This document shows positions 25,958 through 35,721 of a DNA stretch of 64,000 nucleotides, in pieces. The translations under genes and the position numbers were made by a program. The notes under the pieces are model-generated. The model searched no databases, had not been told where the DNA came from, and was given only the letters and a program-made list of their open reading frames with translations. How positions within the stretch are numbered: the first letter of the stretch is position 1; each line of letters starts with the position of its first letter. The stretch spans positions 43,553-107,552 of the forward strand of contig NZ_QVTD01000002.1 in assembly GCF_003429105.1 (NCBI RefSeq), in the 5' to 3' direction. Origin of the DNA: Peribacillus glennii (lineage in GTDB: Bacteria; Bacillota; Bacilli; Bacillales; DSM-1321).

Positions 25958-27235
25958 ATGAAATATGATGTAATAGTAATAGGGGGCGGGCCTTCCGGGT
26001 TGATGGCGTCAATAGCGGCCGGTGAAAAGGGTGCAAAAGTGCTTCTGATCGACAAAGGCGATAAACTGGGAAGAAAGCTTGCCATTTCAGGAGGCGGGCG
26101 ATGTAATGTTACAAACCGCCTCTCAATAGATGAAATCATCAGAAACATACCGGGAAACGGACGTTTTTTACACAGCGCGTTTTCCGAATTCAATAATGAA
26201 GATATCATTTCCTTTTTCGAAAACCTTGGAGTTGCATTAAAGGAAGAGGATCATGGCAGGATGTTTCCCATCAACAATAAGGCGCAAAGCGTTGTTGATG
26301 CCCTCATCAACCGGATGAAGGAGTTAAAAGTGACTGTGTACACAAATTCTCCGGTCGCAGAAGTGGTATATGACGATGGGAAAACCGCGGGGGTGCGTAT
26401 GAAGTCCGGCCAGTACTTCGAGACAACATCGGTCGTAGTGGCGGTGGGCGGAAAATCTGTCCCCCATACCGGATCAACAGGCGATGGATACGCCTGGGCG
26501 CAAAAAGCGGGCCACACGATTACCGATTTGTTTCCTACTGAGGTGCCTATCCTGAGCGATGAACCATTCATCAAGCAAAAAACGCTGCAGGGACTATCTT
26601 TGCGGGATGTTTCCTTAAGCGTATTGAACCCAAAAGGAAAACCTTTGATTACGCATAAGATGGATATGATCTTTACCCACTTTGGAGTATCGGGGCCTGC
26701 TGTACTTCGCTGCAGCCAATTTGTCGTGAAAGCGATGAAAAAATGGAACCTCACACATGTAACGATGCGGCTCGATGCATTGCCCGACCAGAATCAGGAG
26801 GAGCTTTTCCAGGAAATCCTAAGGGAAGTGAAAAGCGATCCAAAGAAAGCCCTGAAAAACATTTTAAAAGGACTTCTTCCCGAACGGTATCTCCATTTTC
26901 TTCTGGAAAGAAGCGGCATTGACTTGCAGGAACAGGGGGGAGCAGTTTCTAATGATAAACTGCGGACGTTTGCAGCTCTTTGCAAAGACTTCCAATTTAC
27001 CGTAAATGGCACCCAGCCGCTGGAAAAGGCGTTTGTAACAGGGGGAGGAGTGTCGGTCAAGGAGATACATCCAAAGGAAATGAGTTCCAAATTCATGAAC
27101 GGCTTGTATTTTTGCGGTGAAATACTGGATATCCATGGCTATACCGGGGGATATAACATTACTTCTGCCCTTATTACCGGACGGCTCGCCGGACACAATG
27201 CCGCTATCTACAGCCGTAATCAAACAAATATTTGA
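25958..27235 (+). CDS. ytfP: NAD(P)/FAD-dependent oxidoreductase YtfP (HI0933/BaiN family)
   Basis: A flavoprotein of the HI0933-like family with unknown physiological substrate. Seen: the dinucleotide-binding start [19 protein letters not shown] with a later acidic IDKG, the [12 protein letters not shown] signature, [19 protein letters not shown] and a C-terminal [14 protein letters not shown] followed by [10 protein letters not shown] that closes the FAD site. The ATG at 25958 is spaced correctly from AGAGGGA; upstream in-frame Met codons are not. It gives 425 residues. It is divergent from murJ. Confidence 0.92.
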   Translation: MKYDVIVIGGGPSGLMASIAAGEKGAKVLLIDKGDKLGRKLAISGGGRCNVTNRLSIDEIIRNIPGNGRFLHSAFSEFNNEDIISFFENLGVALKEEDHGRMFPINNKAQSVVDALINRMKELKVTVYTNSPVAEVVYDDGKTAGVRMKSGQYFETTSVVVAVGGKSVPHTGSTGDGYAWAQKAGHTITDLFPTEVPILSDEPFIKQKTLQGLSLRDVSLSVLNPKGKPLITHKMDMIFTHFGVSGPAVLRCSQFVVKAMKKWNLTHVTMRLDALPDQNQEELFQEILREVKSDPKKALKNILKGLLPERYLHFLLERSGIDLQEQGGAVSNDKLRTFAALCKDFQFTVNGTQPLEKAFVTGGGVSVKEIHPKEMSSKFMNGLYFCGEILDIHGYTGGYNITSALITGRLAGHNAAIYSRNQTNI

Positions 27236-27305
27236 TAAACCTATTTCTTCTGTGAAAAAACACTAAAGTTCTGATTGATAAGGTTTTGCATGATTAAGCA
27301 ATAAT

Positions 27306-27360
27306 GGGCTGACTGCCCGGGGATCTTTCTTGGATCCCTTGGCCGTCAGCCCTCTTCTTG
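27306..27360. terminator. Strong hairpin between ytfP and ytkP
   Basis: Arms gggctgac (27306-27313) / gtcagccc (27345-27352) with inner ggatc pairings. The tail is only TCTTCTTG, so it is a stable but T-poor terminator for two convergent genes. Confidence 0.6.
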
Positions 27361-27387
27361 TGCTTCATTTTTGGCGCAGGTTCCGAG

Positions 27388-28299
27388 CTACAATTGCATG
27401 CTCAAATAACGCTCCCCTGTATCAGGGGCGATACAAAGTACTTTTTTTCCTTTACCCAAACGTTTCGCAACTTCAATCGAGGCAAATACGGCAGCTCCAG
27501 CAGAAGGCCCTACAAAAATCCCTTCCTGGCTTGCCAGCCGTTTAAACGTATCAACAGCCTCTTCATCGGCAACTTGGATAATTTCGTCATAAATCTCAGT
27601 ATTTAGAATGCTTGGCACAAAGCCCGGACTTGTGCCGACAAGTTTATGCGGGCCGGGTTTCCCGCCTGATAACACCGGTGAGCCTTTGGGTTCAGCAACT
27701 GCAATATATAAGCCGGGAATCTTTTCTTTTAATGTTTCTCCAGTCCCTGTAATGGTTCCTCCAGTACCCGCAGTTGCGATAAAGGCATCCAGTCGCCCTT
27801 CCATTTGTTCGTATATCTCAAGGGCGGTCGTTTTCCGATGAATGTCAGGATTCGCCTCATTTTCAAACTGCTGCGGAATAAAGCTGCCTGGAATTTTCTT
27901 ATGCAGCTCAAGAGCTTTTTCGATAGCCCCGGGCATTTTCCGCTCGCTTGGAGTCAAGACTACTTCGGCGCCATAGGCTTTTAAAATATTGATTCTTTCT
28001 TTCGTCATATTGTCAGGCATTACTAAAATGGCCCGGTATCCTTTTGCCGCCGCGTTCATCGCCAAGCCAATCCCTGTATTCCCGCTTGTTGGCTCAATGA
28101 TTGTATCGCCCGGCTTCAGCATGCCTTCTTCTTCAGCAGCCTTAATCATATTAAAAGCCGCACGGTCTTTTACGCTGCCCGAAGGATTGAACATTTCCAG
28201 CTTTACATAAACATCGGCCGCATTTTCAGGGACCAATTTAGTAAGCCGGACCACAGGCGTCCCGCCGATTAAATCTGTGATATTATTTACTACTTTCAT
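27388..28299 (-). CDS. ytkP: Cysteine synthase family protein YtkP
   Basis: A fold-type II PLP enzyme of the O-acetylserine sulfhydrylase family. Seen: IGGTPVVRL, the PLP lysine in GSVKDRAAF (Lys44), the substrate loop TSGNTG (71-76), the TAGTGGTITG phosphate loop and the GPSAGAA end segment. Length 303. It stands alone, away from cysteine genes, so the real donor (O-acetylserine, O-phosphoserine or other) is not shown. The ATG at 28299 follows GGAGG by ten bases; the longer open frame has no ribosome site. Confidence 0.88.
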   Translation of the reverse strand: MKVVNNITDLIGGTPVVRLTKLVPENAADVYVKLEMFNPSGSVKDRAAFNMIKAAEEEGMLKPGDTIIEPTSGNTGIGLAMNAAAKGYRAILVMPDNMTKERINILKAYGAEVVLTPSERKMPGAIEKALELHKKIPGSFIPQQFENEANPDIHRKTTALEIYEQMEGRLDAFIATAGTGGTITGTGETLKEKIPGLYIAVAEPKGSPVLSGGKPGPHKLVGTSPGFVPSILNTEIYDEIIQVADEEAVDTFKRLASQEGIFVGPSAGAAVFASIEVAKRLGKGKKVLCIAPDTGERYLSMQL

Positions 28300-28404
28300 A
28301 AAAAGAAAACCTCCAATAAAAACACCGTTTTTATCTATCTGAACCAGCAACCTTAATTTTAGCAAATCAATGCGCTTAATAAAAATTCCGAAGCGAAAAG
28401 AATC

Positions 28405-28441
28405 AAAAAACACTTCAATCCTTATGAAGGTTAAAGTGTTT
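28405..28441 (-). terminator. Terminator of the ytwF-cse60 unit
   Basis: aaacactt (28408-28415) / aagtgttt (28434-28441) plus inner pairing, then TTTTTTGATTCTTTT on the minus strand. The stem includes part of the cse60 stop codon. Confidence 0.85.
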
Positions 28442-28631
28442 AGGGTTTACTTTTTTTATAGACGATCATTGCGCTAAAGCAATAAATCTGCTCATCTTCC
28501 TCTTCAACACTTGCCGAGACATTGTATTTAATATCTATAATCTGATTGTCCCGTATGTCTTCAAGAAACGAATTCATTTCATCCTCTAAATCCTTTTCAT
28601 GCTCATAATCAAACAGCTTTACCTGAATCAT
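28440..28631 (-). CDS. cse60: Sporulation protein Cse60 family
   Basis: A 63-residue acidic protein matching the Cse60 family, made in the mother cell during sporulation in B. subtilis; the molecular role is unknown. Seen: the IQVKLFDYEHEKDLEDE start, IIDIKYNVSAS and the EQIYCFSAMIVY end. The ATG at 28631 follows AGGGGA; the frame is open 15 codons further upstream without support. The gap to ytwF is 65 bases. Confidence 0.85.
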   Translation of the reverse strand: MIQVKLFDYEHEKDLEDEMNSFLEDIRDNQIIDIKYNVSASVEEEDEQIYCFSAMIVYKKSKP

Positions 28632-28696
28632 GGTTTCCCCTGCCTTTTTTAAAGCAGGTTTGCCCAAATGAAGCAATTTTATACTATTTTCAGAAG

Positions 28697-29008
28697 TTAT
28701 TTTACAATTACTTCCCCAGTCCAGTTCAACATGCCGCCGACCATATTCCGCACCTTATAGCCCTGCTCTTGCATATAATGGCATACATTATGGCTTCGGC
28801 CTGAAGAACGGCAAACAAAAATATATTCTTTGTCTTTATCAAAGTAATCAAGATTAGCAGGGATTTCACTCATCCGGATATGTTTAGCGCCTTCAATCAT
28901 TCCATGGCGAACTTCGTCATCCTCGCGCACATCCACCAATTCAAGCTTTTCTCCTGCTTCCAGTTTTTTTTCTAGTTCTTCGGGCGTAATTGTTTTGATT
29001 TCTTCCAT
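28697..29008 (-). CDS. ytwF: Rhodanese-like domain protein YtwF
   Basis: A single-domain rhodanese, presumed sulfur carrier or persulfide enzyme in the cytosol. Seen: the KLELVDVRE strand, GAKHIRMSEIP, the catalytic loop VCRSSGRS (Cys66) and a C-terminal NMVGGMLNWTGE. It has 103 residues from the ATG at 29008, which has AGAGGTG upstream. The extra open frame upstream is not credible. It lies downstream of leuS on the same strand and just ahead of cse60. Confidence 0.9.
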   Translation of the reverse strand: MEEIKTITPEELEKKLEAGEKLELVDVREDDEVRHGMIEGAKHIRMSEIPANLDYFDKDKEYIFVCRSSGRSHNVCHYMQEQGYKVRNMVGGMLNWTGEVIVK

Positions 29009-29089
29009 ATCAGCACCTCTTAATGCTAGATTTCGTTCTTTTATTATACCAATAACCTTTCCCATGACCAAATGTTTTACTCGCCTTTA

Positions 29090-29122
29090 AATATATAACC
29101 TCCCCTTCAATAGAAAGGGAGG
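29090..29122 (-). terminator. Hairpin after leuS
   Basis: Stem cctcccc (29099-29105) / gggagg (29117-29122) with a T/A-rich TTATATATTT tail on the minus strand. Probably moderate. Confidence 0.55.
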
Positions 29123-29143
29123 CCCAAAATGAGAATCTGATTT

Positions 29144-31558
29144 TTAGTTAGCGACGATATTGACGAGCTTACCTGGTACAGCAATGACCTTGCGTACGGT
29201 TTTGCCGTCAATCTGTTCTTTGATCGTATCATCTTCCATCGCGATTTCTTCCAGCTTTTCTTTTGTAGTGTCAGTCGGAACCATCAGCTTAGCTTTGACT
29301 TTGCCATTGATCTGAATGACGATTTCCACTTCATCATCGACAAGTTTCGCTTCATCATAGGCGGGCCATGTTTCATAAGAAATGCTTTCGGTGTGGCCAA
29401 GCTTTTCCCAAAGCTCTTCTGCAATGTGCGGCGCCACCGGCGAAAGCAGTTTCACGAAGCCCTCGATATAAGCCTTAGGAAGCGTATCAGCCTTATATGC
29501 ATCGTTTATGAAGACCATCAATTGCGAAATGGCGGTATTGAACTTAAGCTCTTCATAGTTTTCGGTAACCTTTTTGACGGTTTGGTGGTACACCTTTTCC
29601 AATTTGCCGCTGTCATCGTTCTCGGTAACCTTGGATGTTAATGAACCATCTTCGTCGACAAGCAAGCGCCAGATGCGGTCAAGGAAGCGGCGGGAGCCAT
29701 CGAGCCCGTTTGTTGACCATGCAATGGACGCTTCCAGTGGGCCCATGAACATTTCATACAGGCGTAACGTATCTGCACCATGGCTTTCGACAACCTCATC
29801 CGGATTCACGACATTGCCTTTTGATTTACTCATTTTCTCATTGTTTTCACCCAGGATCATTCCCTGATTGAATAACTTCTGGAAAGGCTCTTTTGTTGGG
29901 ACAACGCCGATATCATATAAGAATTTATGCCAAAAACGCGCATACAATAAGTGAAGGACGGCATGCTCCGCTCCACCTATATAAATATCAACAGGAAGCC
30001 ATTCTTTCAGTTTTTCAACATCCGCAATAGCCTCCGCATTTTTCGGGTCGATATAGCGAAGGAAGTACCAGCTGCTGCCTGCCCATTGCGGCATTGTATT
30101 TGTCTCGCGTCGCCCTTTGCGGCCATTTTCATCTGTTACATTTACCCATTCAGTGATGTTTGCAAGCGGGGATTCCCCTGTACCGGACGGCCTTATATCC
30201 GTAGTCTTAGGAAGAAGCACAGGCAGCTCTTCTTCTTTAACGGCTTCTACACTGCCATCTTCCCAATGGATGACCGGAATTGGTTCGCCCCAATACCGCT
30301 GGCGGCTGAAGAGCCAATCCCGAAGGCGATAAGTGATTTTCTTTTCGCCGATTCCTTTTTCGACAAGCCACCCAATCGCTGCTTTAATCGCTTCATCTTT
30401 ATTCATTCCATCCAGGAAACCGGAGTTGATATGCTTGCCGTCGCCTGTGTAGGCTTCTTTTTCGATTTCACCGCCGGCAACGACTTCCTTCATTACGATT
30501 CCAAACTTCCTGGCAAACTCATAGTCGCGCTCGTCATGGGCTGGGACTGCCATGATGGCGCCGGTACCGTAGCTCATTAACACATAATCCGCAATCCAGA
30601 TTGGCATTTTTTCGCCATTGACCGGATTGATGGCATAAGCGCCCGTGAATGCACCTGTTTTGTCTTTCGCAAGATCAGTTCTCTCAAGATCACTCTTATT
30701 CTTCACTTCATTGATATAGATCTCTACAGCTTCTTTTTGCTCTGCTGTGGTGATCTTCTCTACAAAAGGGTGCTCAGGCGAAAGCACTGCATATGTCGCT
30801 CCAAATAATGTATCAGGGCGGGTGGTGAACACGGTGAAAGATTCATCATGTCCATCAATCGCAAATGTCACCTCTGCACCTTCAGAACGTCCAATCCAGT
30901 TCCGCTGCATGTCTTTTATGCTTTCCGGCCAATCGACTTCTTCAAGATCGTCAATCAACCGGTCTGCATAGGCTGTGATTTTCAGCATCCATTGCTTCAT
31001 CGGACGGCGTTCTACAGGATGTCCGCCGCGCTCGCTCTTTCCGTCTATCACTTCTTCATTGGCGAGTACGGTTCCAAGCGCAGGGCACCAGTTTACAGGC
31101 ACTTCATCAATATAGGCCAGTCCTTTTTCATATAACTTCAGGAAAATCCATTGAGTCCACTTGTAATATTCCGGATCGGTCGTATTAATTTCCCGGTCCC
31201 AATCATAGGAAAACCCGAGGGACTTGATTTGGCGCTTGAATGTGCTGATGTTTTTTGCTGTGAATTCAGCGGGGTCATTCCCCGTGTCCAATGCATATTG
31301 CTCTGCCGGAAGGCCAAAAGCGTCCCATCCCATTGGGTGTAGTACCTTATAGCCTTGCATCCTCTTCATGCGGGATAGAATATCGCTTGCCGTATAGCCT
31401 TCAGGATGCCCTACATGCAGTCCTGCCCCAGATGGATAAGGGAACATATCCAATGCATAAAATTTGCGTTTACCGCTCTCTTCGTCCACTTTGAATGTAT
31501 TATTCTGTTCCCAGAATTCTTGCCACTTTTTTTCAATTTTTTTATGATTAAAACTCAT
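29144..31558 (-). CDS. leuS: Leucyl-tRNA synthetase
   Basis: A class Ia aminoacyl-tRNA synthetase that charges leucine onto tRNA-Leu. Seen: the HIGH-type motif HVGH (48-51), the connective editing domain with [12 protein letters not shown] and the later [13 protein letters not shown], the KMSKS loop (about 574-578) followed by GNVVNPDEV, and a C-terminal anticodon-binding region. 804 residues match the bacterial family. A T-box leader lies directly upstream, so expression rises when uncharged tRNA-Leu accumulates. Confidence 0.98.
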   Translation of the reverse strand: MSFNHKKIEKKWQEFWEQNNTFKVDEESGKRKFYALDMFPYPSGAGLHVGHPEGYTASDILSRMKRMQGYKVLHPMGWDAFGLPAEQYALDTGNDPAEFTAKNISTFKRQIKSLGFSYDWDREINTTDPEYYKWTQWIFLKLYEKGLAYIDEVPVNWCPALGTVLANEEVIDGKSERGGHPVERRPMKQWMLKITAYADRLIDDLEEVDWPESIKDMQRNWIGRSEGAEVTFAIDGHDESFTVFTTRPDTLFGATYAVLSPEHPFVEKITTAEQKEAVEIYINEVKNKSDLERTDLAKDKTGAFTGAYAINPVNGEKMPIWIADYVLMSYGTGAIMAVPAHDERDYEFARKFGIVMKEVVAGGEIEKEAYTGDGKHINSGFLDGMNKDEAIKAAIGWLVEKGIGEKKITYRLRDWLFSRQRYWGEPIPVIHWEDGSVEAVKEEELPVLLPKTTDIRPSGTGESPLANITEWVNVTDENGRKGRRETNTMPQWAGSSWYFLRYIDPKNAEAIADVEKLKEWLPVDIYIGGAEHAVLHLLYARFWHKFLYDIGVVPTKEPFQKLFNQGMILGENNEKMSKSKGNVVNPDEVVESHGADTLRLYEMFMGPLEASIAWSTNGLDGSRRFLDRIWRLLVDEDGSLTSKVTENDDSGKLEKVYHQTVKKVTENYEELKFNTAISQLMVFINDAYKADTLPKAYIEGFVKLLSPVAPHIAEELWEKLGHTESISYETWPAYDEAKLVDDEVEIVIQINGKVKAKLMVPTDTTKEKLEEIAMEDDTIKEQIDGKTVRKVIAVPGKLVNIVAN

Positions 31559-31597
31559 TTTTGTTCCTCCTAATGTCTGTAATCATCTGTCTCTCAA

Positions 31598-31845
31598 TAA
31601 AAAAACCCCTCATCCCAAAAGGGACGAGAGGATTATGTACATCTTCCCGCGGTACCACCCAAATTGGCGAAAAAACTAGATCCGCCCCGCTTACAAAATC
31701 CGTAACGTGGAAGCTCCGTCAGACATTACTAGCGTTCACGCCTGAAACTCAAAGGCGAGTTCACGACTGATCCCGGCTGGCTTGCACCGTCCGCCAACTC
31801 TCTCATACGGGGTCCCATCGTTACTACTCCTTGTCATCATTATTT
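31598..31845 (-). ncRNA. T-box leader of leuS
   Basis: The minus strand carries the T-box core GGGTGGTACCGCG (plus-strand 31639-31657 region), an upstream stem I with the AGTAGTAACG-type start, and a terminator with TTTTTTT tail (31599-31631). A CTC triplet at 31757-31759 is placed as a leucine specifier codon; this assignment is by eye. It controls leuS by tRNA-dependent antitermination. Confidence 0.92.
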
Positions 31846-31868
31846 TGCGAATATTAGATTATATAGGT

Positions 31869-31897
31869 ATTCTAGTAAATTTTTCTTTCAAAAGCAA
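31869..31897 (-). promoter_or_regulatory. Candidate SigA promoter of leuS
   Basis: On the minus strand TTGCTT (31892-31897), 17 bases, TAGAAT (31869-31874). Transcription would begin just ahead of the T-box. Confidence 0.45.
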
Positions 31898-31992
31898 TAC
31901 ATGCAGTAAAGATTATTGACAGGTTTTCATTTATATATGCAAAAACACGGCAAGATGTGTGCTTTTGTCAATATAATGTTCAATTTGCCGCA

Positions 31993-33192
31993 TTATTTAT
32001 GAACATGAGCAGCGATTTCGTTTCCTCGATTAGTTCCTTTTAACAGGCGATCATAAAACAGGGTCGTGAAAATTGCCATAATAAAGAAAACAGACAACAC
32101 GCCAAACATCATGTTCATACCATTCCAGTCGACAAGGAAACCTCCAAAAAGCGGCCCGAACATTCTCCCGCCGGTTGCCGTGCTGTTCACGATTCCCTGG
32201 TAAAGCCCTTCTTTCCCCTTTGTAGCCAGTTCATCCGCGGCAGCCGGTACAGCCGGCCACACAAACATCTCACCTATCGTCAGGATCACCATTGCCGTCA
32301 AAAATCCGGAGAAACCCTCGGCATTCGCTGCAACCGAGAAAGAAATAATGAAGATCAGCATGCCGGTGATCAATTGAATCTTCAAGGATTTTGCAAACCA
32401 TTTGATTAGCGTGGAAACAAGAGGCTGGGCCAATACGATCAAAGCGCCGTTAATTGTCCATAAGAGGCTGTATTGTTTAAGCGTGATACCGATTTGCTGA
32501 GTATATGCCGCGATTGTGGATTGCCATTGCACATAGCCCACCCAGCATAAACAGTATCCCAAGCACAGCATCAACAAAGCGTAAAGCCTTATCTGGCTCT
32601 TCATCGGCTGTTTCTCATTTAAAATGGTTGTCTGGGCAGCCAGATCCCCTTCCATTCCTTTAAAGCCGAAAATGGCAAGCAGCATGAATAAAAGGTACAT
32701 TCCCATATTGGCAGCAAAAATATATTCAATTGAAAAAGAAGCGATGACCCCACCAAGTGCAGAGCCAAGAGCCACACCGAGGTTTTGGGCCACGTAAACC
32801 GCGTTGAAAGCTTTTCTGCCCCCTGCCTTCCAGCATGAACCGGCCATGGCAAAAATAGCGGGAAAAACAATGCCGGTTCCAAACCCTGATATGGTCAAAA
32901 AGATGATATAAGGAATCCATTCATGATTGATTGCAAGGCCGATTGATGCAGTTACTGTAATAAAAATACCGGCGAGCGAGGTTTTATATCCCCCGATTTT
33001 ATCAAATAAGCTTCCTCCAACCAGATTTCCGACAACACTGGCCAAGGCATTTGCCAAGAGGACAAAGCCTGCAACAGAAAGCGATTTCCCCAGGTGGTCA
33101 TGAATGAAGATTGTATTTAATGGCCAAAGAAACGAAGAGGCGGTAACATTCAAGGCCATTCCAATGATTAATATCCATAATGCGCGGGGCAT
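31993..33192 (-). CDS. yttB: MFS transporter YttB
   Basis: A 399-residue membrane transporter with about twelve hydrophobic segments. Seen: the loop 2-3 motif GGSLFDKIGGYKTSL of the major facilitator superfamily and a second half beginning after a cytoplasmic stretch near residue 190. The substrate is unknown; the fold resembles drug-efflux members. The ribosome site AAAAGGAG lies eight bases before the ATG. It is a stand-alone gene, as yttB is beside leuS in B. subtilis. Confidence 0.85.
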   Translation of the reverse strand: MPRALWILIIGMALNVTASSFLWPLNTIFIHDHLGKSLSVAGFVLLANALASVVGNLVGGSLFDKIGGYKTSLAGIFITVTASIGLAINHEWIPYIIFLTISGFGTGIVFPAIFAMAGSCWKAGGRKAFNAVYVAQNLGVALGSALGGVIASFSIEYIFAANMGMYLLFMLLAIFGFKGMEGDLAAQTTILNEKQPMKSQIRLYALLMLCLGYCLCWVGYVQWQSTIAAYTQQIGITLKQYSLLWTINGALIVLAQPLVSTLIKWFAKSLKIQLITGMLIFIISFSVAANAEGFSGFLTAMVILTIGEMFVWPAVPAAADELATKGKEGLYQGIVNSTATGGRMFGPLFGGFLVDWNGMNMMFGVLSVFFIMAIFTTLFYDRLLKGTNRGNEIAAHVHK

Positions 33193-33339
33193 GAAAAATC
33201 TCCTTTTCTACAATTGTTTCGTTAACCAAAACAATTCTAGGGCTTTTCAAACCGCACTGCAATAGTTTTTCTGTTTATCTATATAGAATCATTATTTACA
33301 ATTTTCGGGGTATTTTAAAACAATTCGGCAAAGTTGGCA

Positions 33340-33464
33340 ATGAGGCTGACTCAAACGGGGTGTGACTCCATCAAAACTTCAATATTTAGATCTTCACACG
33401 AAATTCAGAACTAAATCGTAAAATTTAGGGGTCTGAACCCTTTTGTTTTTTGAGTCAGCCTCAT
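33340..33464. mobile_element. MITE-like element with perfect 16-bp inverted ends
   Basis: ATGAGGCTGACTCAAA (33340-33355) is the exact reverse complement of TTTGAGTCAGCCTCAT (33449-33464). The 93-base interior is AT-rich and codes for nothing. No clear target-site duplication is seen. The end sequence resembles those of some IS1182-type elements, which is an inference from memory. The rest of the 33193-33478 gap shows nothing else. Confidence 0.6.
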
Positions 33465-33478
33465 GAAGCAATGTTTCT

Positions 33479-33757
33479 TTATCGGTCGTGATTCAGGAGA
33501 ATGAGCCTATTCTGCATCTGCTGTACTTGGAGCCGCATTCTGTGCAGCTGTTCCCTTTGCTGTTGGTTTGCGCTGTTGTTTAATATGACAATGGTATTTA
33601 CCGCATTCTCCAGTTCCATTTGAGCCGTGGAAAAATGCAGATCATCGAAAGTACTGTCATGTTCCTGCCTGGATGCATCCCTGTATTCTTGGGTCGCAAA
33701 CCGGAGAGCGTCTTCACATTGCTGGATGCAATTTTCAACAGACTGTCTGGTTGCCAA
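33479..33757 (-). CDS. ytzC: YtzC family protein (DUF2524)
   Basis: A 92-residue helical protein of unknown function, equal in length to B. subtilis YtzC. Seen: QSVENCIQQCEDAL, a long amphipathic helix region with many Gln/Glu residues, and a QMQNRLILLNH end. The start is TTG at 33757, with AAAGGAGAGG upstream. It reads toward yttB with a MITE-like element between. Confidence 0.85.
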   Translation of the reverse strand: MATRQSVENCIQQCEDALRFATQEYRDASRQEHDSTFDDLHFSTAQMELENAVNTIVILNNSANQQQREQLHRMRLQVQQMQNRLILLNHDR

Positions 33758-34003
33758 TCGTATCCTCTCCTTTTAAACCGATATTGATGATTAGGATCAT
33801 CCCAGTTAGTTTTGCCTCTTTCCGCCGTGATTATCAATAAGGCAGGACCAATTTCTTTCCCTGCCAAGCCGGAAAATACCCTTTGGATAAGCTTTGCCGT
33901 TCATGATATCATGTGTTATAGGGGACTGATTTGATCCCAGGACAAGAGGCTTGCCACCCACAATACGGCACAAAAGTGAAAAACTGAAAAGGAGATTTCC
34001 CCC

Positions 34004-34966
34004 TTGGTTGAGTCAAACTATTTTTCATATGCCCTTGATAACAAACGATACCATACCTGGAACTATCATTTACGCCAGGAATTTGGGCATAAAGTTTTTA
34101 AAGTAGCCTTGGACGGCGGGTTCGACTGTCCAAACCGCGACGGCACAGTGGCCCATGGCGGCTGCACCTTCTGCAGTGCAGCTGGTTCCGGGGATTTTGC
34201 CGGCAACAGGGCAGAGGATTTGGAGACACAGTTTAAAGAGATAAGCGGGAAAATGCACCGGAAGTGGAAGGATGGAAAATACATGGCCTATTTCCAGGCT
34301 TTCACCAACACCCATGCCCCGCTTAAAGAGTTAAAGCATAAATATGAAACAGTGCTTAAACAGGAAGGTGTTGTAGGCCTATCCATCGCGACGCGGCCGG
34401 ATTGCCTCCCTGATGATGTTGTAGAATATTTGGCGGAATTAAACGAACGTACTTATCTATGGGTGGAACTTGGACTGCAGACTGTACACGAACGGACTGC
34501 GCTCCTTATTAATCGGGCCCATGATTATGAATGCTATGTGGAAGGTGTCAATAAATTGCGCAAGCACGGTATCCGTATTTGTTCCCATATCATAAACGGC
34601 CTTCCGCTGGAAAGCTATGAAATGATGATGGAAACAGCCGGTGAAGTTGCAAGGCTTGACGTACAGGGCATAAAGATCCACCTGCTTCACCTCTTGAAGG
34701 GAACTCCAATGGTGAAACAATACGAAAAGGGGATGCTGGAATTCCTTTCGTTTGAAGAATACATCTCCCTCGTATGCGACCAACTCGAAATCCTGCCTCC
34801 TGAAATGATTGTCCATAGAATTACGGGAGACGGTCCAATTGACCTAATGATCGGGCCAATGTGGAGCGTTAATAAATGGGAAGTGCTGAACGCAATTGAT
34901 GCTGAACTGAAAAAACGGAACAGCTGGCAGGGAAAAAAACACATAGGCCAGGTGGTGCAGGCTTAA
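34004..34966 (+). CDS. mnmL: Radical SAM protein MnmL (YtqA), tRNA wobble uridine modification
   Basis: A radical SAM enzyme of the YhcC/YtqA family. In B. subtilis YtqA (MnmL) is reported to convert cmnm5-type to nm5-type wobble uridines in tRNA. Seen: the iron-sulfur motif in FDCPNRDGTVAHGGCTFC (Cys42, Cys54, Cys57), SIATRPDCLPDDVVEYL, LWVELGLQT, and HIINGLPLES. 320 residues. The start is TTG at 34004, about ten bases after AAAAGGAG. The next gene mnmM begins on the base after its stop, so the two are translationally coupled. Confidence 0.88.
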   Translation: MVESNYFSYALDNKRYHTWNYHLRQEFGHKVFKVALDGGFDCPNRDGTVAHGGCTFCSAAGSGDFAGNRAEDLETQFKEISGKMHRKWKDGKYMAYFQAFTNTHAPLKELKHKYETVLKQEGVVGLSIATRPDCLPDDVVEYLAELNERTYLWVELGLQTVHERTALLINRAHDYECYVEGVNKLRKHGIRICSHIINGLPLESYEMMMETAGEVARLDVQGIKIHLLHLLKGTPMVKQYEKGMLEFLSFEEYISLVCDQLEILPPEMIVHRITGDGPIDLMIGPMWSVNKWEVLNAIDAELKKRNSWQGKKHIGQVVQA

Positions 34967-35539
34967 ATGAAACTGGATGGAATTCTTCCATATGCGCGCA
35001 TTCTCCTCGAAAAAGCTGTGGGCCCCGGAGATATAGCTGTCGATGCCACAGCCGGCAATGGCTTTGATACCCTTTTCCTGGCAAAGCTTTGCGGAAGTGA
35101 AGGGCATGTATATGCTTTTGATATTCAGAATGAAGCGATAGCCGCGACATCTAACAGGCTGGAATCCGAGAATCTGCTAGACCGCTGTACCCTTTTTAAC
35201 ACCGGCCACCAAGACATGAAAGCCTGCATACCCGAAACCAGCTTTGGGAAAGTAACAGGCGCCGTTTTCAATCTTGGTTATTTACCTGGCGGAGACAAGA
35301 GCATCGTGACTGGAGCCGAAACCACTATTTCCGCTATCGTACAGCTATTGGAAATCATGGCTCTCGGAGGAATCATCGTACTTGTCATCTATCACGGACA
35401 TCCTGAAGGGGAGGTCGAAAAAGAACAGCTTTTGAATTTTGTTTCAAAGCTCCCCCAGGAACAGGCGCATGTCCTGCAATACAGCTTTATAAACCAGATT
35501 AATCATCCGCCTTTGATTATCGCTATAGAAAAACGGTAA
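34967..35539 (+). CDS. mnmM: SAM-dependent methyltransferase MnmM (YtqB)
   Basis: A class I methyltransferase that finishes mnm5-type tRNA wobble uridines in B. subtilis (YtqB/MnmM) by methylating the nm5 group. Seen: the SAM site DATAGNGFDTLFLAKL (motif I), VYAFDIQNEAI, FNLGYLPGGDKSI and VLVIYHGHPEGEVE. 190 residues. It directly follows mnmL (TAA then ATG, no gap), which supports consecutive steps in one pathway. The strong terminator downstream ends the unit. Confidence 0.9.
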   Translation: MKLDGILPYARILLEKAVGPGDIAVDATAGNGFDTLFLAKLCGSEGHVYAFDIQNEAIAATSNRLESENLLDRCTLFNTGHQDMKACIPETSFGKVTGAVFNLGYLPGGDKSIVTGAETTISAIVQLLEIMALGGIIVLVIYHGHPEGEVEKEQLLNFVSKLPQEQAHVLQYSFINQINHPPLIIAIEKR

Positions 35540-35580
35540 AAAAAGTCTGCTTCCCAAAAAAACGGAAGCAGACTTTTTCT
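35537..35580. terminator. Terminator after mnmM
   Basis: aaaagtctgcttcc (35541-35553 region) pairs with ggaagcagactttt (35564-35577); the loop is A-rich. T runs follow on both strands. Very strong. Confidence 0.9.
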
Positions 35581-35596
35581 TATACGATTATGAAAG

Positions 35597-35707
35597 AAAT
35601 TTTTTAAACATTGTATGGATGTGAAGCTTCGGCATACACGGATGCACCATTGCCGATTTTCCCACAGGAAGTGGCAATGGTTAGTCATGTCCTTTATACA
35701 GGTGCAT
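35597..35707 (-). repeat. Dispersed intergenic element, copy D
   Basis: It aligns in the same orientation as copy B: aaacattgtatggatgtgaagcttcgg and cacaggaagtggcaatggttagtcatgtcctt against aacatgtattgatgtctagcttcgt and tacaggacgtggcaatgcattagccgacggtcctt. The core CTAGACAT is changed. Confidence 0.6.
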
Positions 35708-35721
35708 GAAGTTTTTTCTAT

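Noticed and set aside
29951..30580. 209-residue plus-strand open frame inside leuS
   Set aside because: It is the complement of conserved leuS sequence; the residue make-up (Cys/Phe/Ile rich) is not protein-like.
31598..31845. tRNA-like fragments upstream of leuS
   Set aside because: The GGTACCGCG core, stem I and terminator show it is a T-box leader, not a tRNA gene.
32619..32920. Minus-strand open frames within yttB
   Set aside because: They are out-of-frame shadows of a transporter gene with all membrane segments intact.
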